Origin: Evansella sp. AB-P1
GTDB taxonomy: Bacteria; Bacillota; Bacilli; Bacillales; Salisediminibacteriaceae
DNA: 38,510 nt
Assembly (NCBI RefSeq): GCF_029688925.1
Contig: NZ_JARUKY010000031.1
Span: 1-38,510 of the forward strand
Direction: 5' to 3'
In this document: positions 32,689 through 38,510 of the stretch, piece by piece
Layout: each line of letters begins with the position of its first letter
How positions within the stretch are numbered: position 1 is the first letter of the stretch
The notes under the pieces: generated by a model
Database searches by the model: none
The model's input: only the letters and a program-made list of their open reading frames with translations
Told to the model about the DNA's origin: nothing
Program-made: the position numbers and the translations under genes

Positions 32689-32725
32689 GTAAAGTCAACT
32701 ATACATAATGTCTAGTTAACTTTAC
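32689..32725 (-). promoter_or_regulatory. Operator of the Xre operon
   Basis: GTAAAGTCAACTA (32689-32701) and TAGTTAACTTTAC (32713-32725) match in 12 of 13 positions around an 11-base spacer. A TATAAT (plus 32681-32686) on the minus strand directly follows, so the dyad covers the -35 region of the presumed promoter. Confidence 0.6.
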
Positions 32726-32853
32726 ATATTGACTAAGAGTTCTTGAAGTGTAATTCATCAATATGTTACAGGAATATTATTTTATAATATGATATGCTAG
32801 ATTAGTAGTTTTAAAAAAAGTATACTTCACGAAAAACGAAGGAAGGCGAAAAA

Positions 32854-33792
32854 ATGAATCAATTTATTAATAAGATACAAAGTCTTCCCTATTTATTATT
32901 AGTTTTAGCTACTTTTTTTTGGGGAACAAATTTTGTTTTCAGTCGCATGATCGTTGAAGAAATTCCTCCATTTCAACTATCCGTCATGAGATGGGTTATA
33001 GCAGCAATCGTTTTTTTACCTTTTGTGTTCAAGGAGTTAAAACACAGTAAAGAGATAATGAAGAAAAATTGGAAATCTTTGTTTTTTATGGCCTTAACCG
33101 GAATTGCCGGTTTTAATACATTGTTATACATTGCCATGCAGTATACTACATCTATTAATGCATCATTAGTTAATTCAACGACACCTTTATTAATTGTTCT
33201 TCTATCAGTAATCTTCTTAAAGGAAAAATTAATACCTATGCAATATATTGGTGTTGCAGTGTCATTTATTGGTGTATTTATAGTCATCACTGGTGGAAAC
33301 TTGAATGCGATAATGACTTTGTCAATAAATCCTGGAGATATAATTGTAGTTGGAGCAGTTATTTTATGGGGGATATATTCCGTATTAATGAAGAAATATG
33401 GTGTTCATTTACCTAAAAAATCAACATTTATTATCACCATTTACGTTGGGATTATTGTATTAATACCATTCGCTTTATTTGAAAGAACGTACGCACCAAT
33501 ATCCTTATCAACAGTACCAACTGAAGCTTTATTAGGTGTTGTTTATTTAGGAATATTTCCGAGTATTATTTCTTTTATCTGTTGGAATGAAGGTGTAATG
33601 CAAATAGGACCGGGAAGAGCTTCTAGTTATTTGTATTTAATAGTATTCTTTACAACAGTTCTTGCAGTCTTATTCGGTGGAGAAACATTAGGTTTTACGC
33701 AAGTTATTGGTGGACTTTTCATCTTATCAGGTGTAATTGTTGGATCCAATCCATCGATACTGCATAAGAAAAGGCTAGAAAAAAGTGCATAA
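32854..33792 (+). CDS. EamA-type drug/metabolite transporter
   Basis: A 312-residue protein with ten membrane helices in two EamA halves. Motifs include LATFFWGTNFVFSRMIVEEI, ALTGIAGFNTLLYIAMQYTT and SSYLYLIVFFTTVLAVLFGGE. Related DMT proteins export amino acids or other metabolites; the substrate is unknown. GAAGGCG precedes the ATG. It differs from the other EamA gene at 24202, so the two are paralogues, not duplicates. Divergent from the Xre operon. Confidence 0.92.
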   Translation: MNQFINKIQSLPYLLLVLATFFWGTNFVFSRMIVEEIPPFQLSVMRWVIAAIVFLPFVFKELKHSKEIMKKNWKSLFFMALTGIAGFNTLLYIAMQYTTSINASLVNSTTPLLIVLLSVIFLKEKLIPMQYIGVAVSFIGVFIVITGGNLNAIMTLSINPGDIIVVGAVILWGIYSVLMKKYGVHLPKKSTFIITIYVGIIVLIPFALFERTYAPISLSTVPTEALLGVVYLGIFPSIISFICWNEGVMQIGPGRASSYLYLIVFFTTVLAVLFGGETLGFTQVIGGLFILSGVIVGSNPSILHKKRLEKSA

Positions 33793-33849
33793 CTACTATT
33801 TTAATATGTACGTGTTTTTTAGGTTATAAGATTTAAGTAATTAAAAATG

Positions 33850-33858
33850 TGGTATAAT
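33850..33858 (+). promoter_or_regulatory. Extended -10 promoter of the que operon
   Basis: TGGTATAAT (TGn plus TATAAT at 33853-33858) lies about 40 bases before the preQ1 aptamer. The -35 region is weak. Confidence 0.6.
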
Positions 33859-33896
33859 AAAATAAATCCGTAACTAATTCTAATTGAAGTTATGGG

Positions 33897-33933
33897 AGAG
33901 GTTCTAGCTAATACCCTCTATAAAAAACTAAGG
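33897..33933 (+). ncRNA. preQ1-I riboswitch aptamer
   Basis: AGAGGTTCTAGC, then CCCTCT and an A-rich tail ending AAAAAACTAAGG, match the preQ1 class I consensus closely: the P1 stem AGAGG/CCTCT and the C-rich loop that forms a pseudoknot with the tail. It lies upstream of queC, a queuosine precursor gene, which is the usual context. The tail CTAAGGA (33928-33934) also pairs with TCCTTAG (33962-33968) in the terminator loop. Confidence 0.93.
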
Positions 33934-33953
33934 ACGATTGATTTTTTAATGAT

Positions 33954-33987
33954 AGACCATATCCTTAGTGATGTGGTCTTTTTTTCA
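33954..33987 (+). terminator. Riboswitch-controlled terminator
   Basis: AGACCATAT (33954-33962) pairs with ATGTGGTCT (33971-33979), with a T run to 33986. An alternative antiterminator pairs CTAAGGA (33928-33934) with TCCTTAG (33962-33968). PreQ1 binding should lock the tail into the pseudoknot, favour the terminator and shut off queCDE. Confidence 0.85.
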
Positions 33988-34044
33988 TCTTCATTATCAT
34001 ATAGATCCAGGTCGTATATAAAAAATGAGTAAAGGAGCAATACC

Positions 34045-34698
34045 ATGCGAAAAGAAAAAGCTATTGTTATATTTAGTGGAGGTCAAGATAGTACCACATG
34101 TTTGTTTTGGGCATTAAAGAATTTTAAGGAAGTTGAAGCTGTGACGTTTAACTATAATCAAAAGCACAAACTAGAGATAGAAGTAGCTCAAAATATAACA
34201 AAAGAAATAAGTGTAAAGCATACAGTGCTTGATATGGGGTTATTGAACCAACTAGCACCAAATGCTTTAACGAGAGATGATATTGCCATTGAACATATTG
34301 AAGGGGAGTTGCCCTCAACTTTTGTTGAAGGGAGAAATTTATTATTTTTATCCTTTGCAGCAATATTAGCAAAACAGGTAGGAGCAAAACACCTTGTAAC
34401 GGGTGTTTGTGAAACAGACTATAGTGGCTATCCTGATTGTAGAGATATTTTTATAAAATCAGCAAACGTAACGTTAAATTTAGCAATGGACAACGAATTT
34501 GTTATCCATACACCATTAATGTGGGTCGATAAAGCAGATACATGGAAGTTAGCCGATGACTTAGGTGCACTAGATTATGTTCGAAATAACACTTTGACTT
34601 GTTATAACGGTATTATAGCTGATGGTTGTGGAGAGTGTCCTGCTTGTATTTTAAGAAAAAATGGTCTTGAAACATATATTAGTAGGAAGGATGTATAA
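34045..34698 (+). CDS. queC: 7-cyano-7-deazaguanine synthase QueC
   Basis: A 217-residue enzyme that converts 7-carboxy-7-deazaguanine to preQ0, using ATP and ammonia. The PP-loop SGGQDS is at 11-16; the zinc cysteines Cys186, Cys195, Cys198 and Cys201 ([11 protein letters not shown]) are complete; [13 protein letters not shown] is a QueC signature. AAAGGAGCAA lies before the ATG. It is the first gene of queC-queD-queE, and the riboswitch controls it. Confidence 0.97.
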   Translation: MRKEKAIVIFSGGQDSTTCLFWALKNFKEVEAVTFNYNQKHKLEIEVAQNITKEISVKHTVLDMGLLNQLAPNALTRDDIAIEHIEGELPSTFVEGRNLLFLSFAAILAKQVGAKHLVTGVCETDYSGYPDCRDIFIKSANVTLNLAMDNEFVIHTPLMWVDKADTWKLADDLGALDYVRNNTLTCYNGIIADGCGECPACILRKNGLETYISRKDV

Positions 34699-34700
34699 GG

Positions 34701-35183
34701 ATGTTTGGTTTTAAAATCGTGGATAAACTTCAGAAGTTTGGGGCAGATATCAAGAAAAACGAATTGAAATACCACTCAAAAAGAGTGCTAGTGAGTAAAG
34801 AATTTACTTTTGATGCTGCACACCATTTACATTGTTATGAGGGAAAGTGCAAAAATCTTCATGGACATACGTACAAAGTTATATTTGGAATTAGTGGATA
34901 TGTTGATGAAGTAGGATTAATGATCGACTTTGGGGATATTAAAGAAATATGGAAAAAGGAAATTGAAATATTTTTAGATCACCGTTACCTAAATGAAATG
35001 CTACCAGCAATGAACACAACAGCAGAGAACATGGTTGTTTGGATTTATGAAAAAATGGCAGAGGCCATAAAAGAAAGAAACAAAATAATAAACGAACAGG
35101 GGGCACGTGTTGAATTTGTGAGACTATACGAGACACCAACAAGCTTTGCTGAAGTTAGGCGGGAGTGGATGGAAGTTGAGTAA
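34701..35183 (+). CDS. queD: 6-carboxytetrahydropterin synthase QueD
   Basis: A 160-residue QueD/PTPS-I protein that makes 6-carboxy-5,6,7,8-tetrahydropterin from dihydroneopterin triphosphate. Zinc ligands are a His of FDAAHHL (41 or 42) and His54 and His56 of LHGH; the catalytic cysteine is Cys50 in YEGKCKNLHGH. It begins two bases after queC ends. The N-terminal 28 residues are longer than in E. coli QueD but common in Bacilli. The end VRLYETPTSFAEVR is typical. Confidence 0.95.
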   Translation: MFGFKIVDKLQKFGADIKKNELKYHSKRVLVSKEFTFDAAHHLHCYEGKCKNLHGHTYKVIFGISGYVDEVGLMIDFGDIKEIWKKEIEIFLDHRYLNEMLPAMNTTAENMVVWIYEKMAEAIKERNKIINEQGARVEFVRLYETPTSFAEVRREWMEVE

Positions 35184-35904
35184 TATCCCGGTACTAGAAA
35201 TTTTTGGACCAACTATCCAAGGGGAAGGGATGGCAATTGGTAAAAAAACAATGTTTGTACGTACTGCTGGGTGTGATTATTCCTGTGATTGGTGTGATTC
35301 AGCATATACATGGGATGGCAGCGCAAAAGATGATATCGTTCTTATGACTGGAGAAGAAATATGGCAACGATTAAAAGATATTGGTCAGAACCGTTTTTCT
35401 CACGTTACAATATCTGGTGGAAACCCAGCTTTAATTAAGGGTCTTTCTCAACTCATTACTATTTTAAAAGAAAATCAAATGAGTATAGGGTTGGAAACAC
35501 AAGGTAGTCGATGGCAGGATTGGTTTTTACAAATTGATGATCTTACACTATCTCCTAAACCTCCAAGTTCAATGATGGAAACAGATTTTAAGATTTTACA
35601 TGATGTAATAGTTAAGTTGATTGATCATGATAAAGAAGAAAATGTTAGCTTAAAAGTTGTTGTATTTAATGATGGAGATTACGAATATGCGAAAAATCTA
35701 GCATTAAAGTATCCTTCTATTCCATTTTACTTACAAGTAGGGAATGAGGAAGTTTATACTGAAGATAACGAATCTCTAGCAATAAACTTACTCAAAAAAT
35801 ATGAGTGGCTAATAGACAAAGTAGTTTCAGACCAAGACGTAAACAATGTACGGGTACTACCACAATTGCACACTCTTCTGTGGGGGAATAAACGAGGAGT
35901 CTAG
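35176..35904 (+). CDS. queE: 7-carboxy-7-deazaguanine synthase QueE
   Basis: A 242-residue radical-SAM enzyme that turns 6-carboxytetrahydropterin into 7-carboxy-7-deazaguanine. The Fe-S cysteines are Cys33, Cys37 and Cys40 in AGCDYSCDWCDSAYTWDGS. The length and ending (LLWGNKRGV) match Bacillus QueE. The start is TTG at 35176, overlapping the last eight bases of queD, with GGGAGTGGATGG as the ribosome binding site; upstream frame extensions lie inside queD. No queF follows in this window. Confidence 0.94.
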   Translation: MSNIPVLEIFGPTIQGEGMAIGKKTMFVRTAGCDYSCDWCDSAYTWDGSAKDDIVLMTGEEIWQRLKDIGQNRFSHVTISGGNPALIKGLSQLITILKENQMSIGLETQGSRWQDWFLQIDDLTLSPKPPSSMMETDFKILHDVIVKLIDHDKEENVSLKVVVFNDGDYEYAKNLALKYPSIPFYLQVGNEEVYTEDNESLAINLLKKYEWLIDKVVSDQDVNNVRVLPQLHTLLWGNKRGV

Positions 35905-35938
35905 GACCATTTATTATAAAGAAGGTAATAATTCAAAT

Positions 35939-35974
35939 TAAACCAAAGAAGAAGGCATAATCTCCTTTGGTTTA
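35939..35974. terminator. Bidirectional terminator after queE
   Basis: TAAACCAAAG (35939-35948) and CTTTGGTTTA (35965-35974) form a 10-bp stem between the convergent queE and rocB genes. Confidence 0.7.
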
Positions 35975-35982
35975 TACATGAA

Positions 35983-37638
35983 TTATCTTTCTTTTAATAA
36001 ATTTTGTATGACGTTATTAGTTAAGTTAGGGACGATTTCTAATGAATAATCCAATTCCATTCGTTCAAACTGCTTGTGTGCATCAAAACCATACGGACCA
36101 ATATTGATAACTGGTATATTAATATCACGAATATCATCATAATTTACGTAATGCTTCGTTCCCCAACCAGGGTTGTTATTAGCTACCGCTTTAATCCCTT
36201 CATCATCATCGCTTAGAGCAACGAAACTCATATCTGAAATATATGGGAAAAAGTTTCTTGTAACAATTGGATGTTTGTACGTTGGTTGAATCTCTTCTAC
36301 AGCTTTTTCCAAGGAATAAATTAAATGCTCTTCACGTGAATTCTTACCGGTTACATCAATTCTTGGAGAATATAATGAAGAGTAGAATAATATAATTGCA
36401 GGACTTCGATCTGTCATCCATTTCCACCCTTCTTCCACAACTCTTGCAGCAAACATCCTTGTATCTAGTTCTGTATCTAAAAGGAGTTGATCCTTAAATT
36501 CTGCCATATGTTTTTTATATTTCTCCCCGTGTTCTTCTATCAATAAACGATCCATTTCTTCATATGTTAATACTCTAGACTTCCAAGGTATTTCAAATGT
36601 TGATTGATTACTTAGCTTACTGAATGCTTCATATCTTTTCTTAAAAGAATTTATAGCATTGTTAAATGCCATTTCCCCTTGTATTTTTAACTTTTCTAAT
36701 ACGTCTTTAGGAGACCAGGAATGAATAAAGAAATTAAAGTATACGTAAGCTGAAAGAGCAGTCTGAACTGTATATGTTGGTTTCAGATCCATTTGTTTTA
36801 ATGATACTGGAGGTACAGTGATTTCTCCAAAGGCTTCATTACATAATTCAGGATTATAATTAATTTGTCTTGTTAATTCTGCAGCAATAAAGTTAGGGTC
36901 AAGCCCTTCAAACGCTGCTCCTACATGAGTTTCAGCACCAGTTATAAAAAAGGAAGGTAATAGTTTTCCGACTGTTCCTTTATAAATATATCGATTATCG
37001 TCTCCTTCAAAACGTGGGGAGACAAAATCAGCATTAATGGCACCAACATAATCGAAACCATGTTCCTTTCGAAGTGATTTTAATTCCTTTAATGCAGAAA
37101 GTATTCCATGGGATCCGTCTTCTTCGTCGCATTCAACTACAACTACTAAGTTTCCTTCTAACTCCTCTGGGTGCTCAGAATAATATTTTAATAGATATAG
37201 ATGACTTGCAACACCACTTTTCATATCCAAAACACCTCGTCCAAACAAATATTCACCAGATAGTAGGTGGTCATGAACTAAAGGTGGTATCTCTTCATTC
37301 TTCAGACACTCCATCAATGAATCAGGGTCACAAGCATACTTCTTTAATTGATTGTAGTCATCAATTCCTACGGTGTCCATATGACCCATGAGAACAACCG
37401 TTTTATTACTTTCATTTTTTGTACCTTTAACGAAAGCGATAATATTATATCGTTCCTGATCATCATTAATTGTTTGTTGCTTTATCAAATGAAGCGAATT
37501 TTCTTTAAAATATGGAAATGAGGAGAGGAGCATATGAATTACTGAGCTCATTTCCTTTTCTCCTTCTGTATTTACAACACTTTCTATATTTACTAATTGA
37601 TTTGTAAGGTAAAGTACCTCATCACGACAATTTAACAT
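35983..37638 (-). CDS. rocB: RocB-like M20 family peptidase
   Basis: A 551-residue protein of the RocB (arginine utilisation) group within M20/M28-like peptidases. Metal and catalytic residues are His86 and Asp88 (MGHMDTVG), Asp138 (GRGVLDMKSG) and Glu172/Glu173 (VECDEEDGSHG). The length matches RocB, much longer than typical M20 peptidases because of an inserted domain. RocB belongs to arginine degradation, but its exact substrate is not settled. AAGGAGA lies before the ATG. No other roc gene is adjacent. Confidence 0.9.
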   Translation of the reverse strand: MLNCRDEVLYLTNQLVNIESVVNTEGEKEMSSVIHMLLSSFPYFKENSLHLIKQQTINDDQERYNIIAFVKGTKNESNKTVVLMGHMDTVGIDDYNQLKKYACDPDSLMECLKNEEIPPLVHDHLLSGEYLFGRGVLDMKSGVASHLYLLKYYSEHPEELEGNLVVVVECDEEDGSHGILSALKELKSLRKEHGFDYVGAINADFVSPRFEGDDNRYIYKGTVGKLLPSFFITGAETHVGAAFEGLDPNFIAAELTRQINYNPELCNEAFGEITVPPVSLKQMDLKPTYTVQTALSAYVYFNFFIHSWSPKDVLEKLKIQGEMAFNNAINSFKKRYEAFSKLSNQSTFEIPWKSRVLTYEEMDRLLIEEHGEKYKKHMAEFKDQLLLDTELDTRMFAARVVEEGWKWMTDRSPAIILFYSSLYSPRIDVTGKNSREEHLIYSLEKAVEEIQPTYKHPIVTRNFFPYISDMSFVALSDDDEGIKAVANNNPGWGTKHYVNYDDIRDINIPVINIGPYGFDAHKQFERMELDYSLEIVPNLTNNVIQNLLKER

Positions 37639-37955
37639 ATATACAGTCTCCTTTTTTTACTAAACCATGTTCCGCACAATTTTGTGAATTTAAGATAGAA
37701 GAATATAAGTAATTAATATGCCATTATCATATATTAAAAAACCCTAACAATGTCAAGAAAAAACATAGATTGGTACCATGCTATACTTTTCGAAAATATT
37801 ATTGTTAATGTTTTATAAGATTTATCAGTAGGACAATTCTATTCAGTTGTTATCGATATTAGAGTTTGGCTATAACGTAATGAATAAAAATTGGTTAAAC
37901 TATAAGTTAGATATTGATTAATATAGGAAGATATTATTTTGTAGGTGTTAAGAAA

Positions 37956-38100
37956 GTGAACGAAATATAGTTTAGTTACCGAATCTATCGATGACATACT
38001 TGCTGAAGGGACTTATGAAGAAATCAGATTAAGTTGGTTTGATTGAAGTAGTTTGGATAATGCAAATGATATTTCAAGTGAAATTAAAAGTATCCTTTAA
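37956..38100 (+). pseudogene. Decayed small ORF with in-frame TGA
   Basis: From 37972 the frame reads LVTESIDDILAEGTYEEIRL and SWFD, meets TGA at 38044-38046, and continues SSLDNANDISSEIKSIL to TAA at 38098. A GTG at 37956 (MNEI) lies one frame off. The amino acid content looks coding, so this may be a fragment of a small helical protein gene. No family recognised. The 280 bases to the left (37639-37955) are AT-rich with no other feature seen. Confidence 0.35.
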
Positions 38101-38217
38101 CAAAACCAAATTTAATAAATAAGGGCTGCACGTACAATTCCATTTTTATTTTTCTAGCTACACTTAACACCACATTTAAAAGTAAGAAAACATTTTTAAA
38201 ATATATAATAAATATTA

Positions 38218-38245
38218 TTGACTTAAGAATACTTAATATGATAAT
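38218..38245 (+). promoter_or_regulatory. Possible upstream rrn promoter
   Basis: TTGACT (38218-38223), 16-bp spacer, GATAAT (38240-38245). It is weaker than the two promoters downstream but points the same way. The AT-rich tract from 38101 could act as UP-element DNA. Confidence 0.4.
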
Positions 38246-38295
38246 ATTTAAATCCGTCGTTAAAATGATAATTTTTTATTATATCTTTAAAACAA

Positions 38296-38324
38296 TTGTA
38301 CTTTTATTGTTATCTTGATATAAT
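38296..38324 (+). promoter_or_regulatory. Promoter P1 of the rRNA operon
   Basis: TTGTAC (38296-38301), 17-bp spacer, TATAAT (38319-38324), about 70 bp upstream of a second promoter. Tandem promoters are typical of Bacillus rrn operons. Confidence 0.65.
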
Positions 38325-38366
38325 CAATTTCTGTTAATAGACGACTGAAATATTTTTAAAAAAATG

Positions 38367-38395
38367 TTGACAATTCATTCGCACCTTGGTATGAT
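38367..38395 (+). promoter_or_regulatory. Promoter P2 of the rRNA operon
   Basis: A near-consensus sigma-A promoter: TTGACA (38367-38372), 17-bp spacer, TATGAT (38390-38395). The expected +1 is G at 38402; Bacillus rRNA promoters are known to start with G and to respond to GTP level. Confidence 0.82.
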
Positions 38396-38401
38396 ATGAA
38401 A

Positions 38402-38510
38402 GTTGTCGCTAAAACAACAATTAATTTTTGACCTTTGAAAACTAAACAAAAAGCCAAGCGAAGTGGGATATGTAGTTTCAACTATATAATTATGGATGAA
38501 ACTATAAGTA
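38402..38510 (+). ncRNA. rRNA operon leader (partial, boxB and boxA like)
   Basis: The leader has a boxB-like hairpin GTTGT-CGCTAAA-ACAAC (38402-38418) followed by a boxA-like TGACCTTTGAAAACT (38429-38443) and CTAAACAAA, as found upstream of Bacillus 16S genes. A further hairpin TAGTTTCA/TGAAACTA (38473-38480, 38497-38504) follows. The 16S gene itself is not in the window. Confidence 0.72.

Noticed and set aside
38456-38469. AAGCGAAGTGGGAT shared by the rrn leader and the repeat at 23025-23038
   Set aside because: A 14-base match is striking, but the flanks differ. The rrn leader context explains the copy at the end, and a single short match does not prove common origin.
1-38510. tRNA genes, CRISPR arrays, prophage or plasmid functions
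   Set aside because: I saw no cloverleaf, no regularly spaced repeats and no phage, conjugation or replication genes.

Overview
The window looks like chromosomal DNA from a low-GC Bacillaceae-type Firmicute. The evidence is strong AGGAGG-type ribosome binding sites, many T-tailed hairpin terminators, Bacillus-type families (RNase J, RocB, QueCDE, HtpX, PadR plus HAAS partner, YrdB, cxxc_20_cxxc), a preQ1-I riboswitch and GC-rich intergenic repeats of the kind scattered through Bacillaceae genomes. The secreted lipoproteins are very rich in Asp, Glu and Asn, which fits a halophilic or alkaliphilic lifestyle. That last point is inference.

Layout. Position 1-114 is the 5' end of a group II intron on the minus strand, lying just after a terminator hairpin. 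Next come a flavodoxin (-), an aldo/keto reductase (+), an intergenic repeat and a cold-shock gene. From 3.0 to 7.1 kb there are small membrane proteins, a PadR/HAAS regulatory pair whose promoter is built into a long palindrome, and a cytidine-deaminase-like gene. From 7.2 to 11.9 kb lie a succinate-semialdehyde dehydrogenase, a duplicated-domain lipoprotein, a decayed stretch with an Ig-like pseudogene, a membrane-anchored MerR regulator with its 19-bp-spacer promoter, and a VOC protein. From 12.3 to 21.8 kb lie an RNase J paralogue, a second aldo/keto reductase, a lipoprotein, a guanylate-kinase-like protein with an altered P-loop, a glycine-heptad repeat protein, NupC, HtpX and a quinone-oxidoreductase-like enzyme.

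From 21.9 to 30.2 kb the region is patchier: a TauE/SafE permease, a GC-rich repeat with 17-bp direct repeats around it, a frameshifted Gfo/Idh/MocA gene, an EamA transporter, an internally deleted glutathionyl-hydroquinone-reductase gene, a GNAT acetyltransferase, an NSS transporter, a second GC-rich repeat, a third aldo/keto reductase and a PRC-barrel protein. From 30.4 to 33.8 kb lie a DUF5050-like lipoprotein, small membrane proteins, an Xre regulator with a clear operator and another EamA transporter.

The best-defined pathway is queuosine precursor synthesis: a preQ1-I riboswitch with a terminator/antiterminator controls queC-queD-queE (33.85-35.9 kb). queF is not next to them here. A RocB-type peptidase follows. 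The window ends in what looks like the leader of an rRNA operon, with tandem promoters, a boxB-like hairpin and a boxA-like element, so a 16S gene should begin just past the right edge. No tRNA, rRNA body, CRISPR array or complete insertion sequence is visible.
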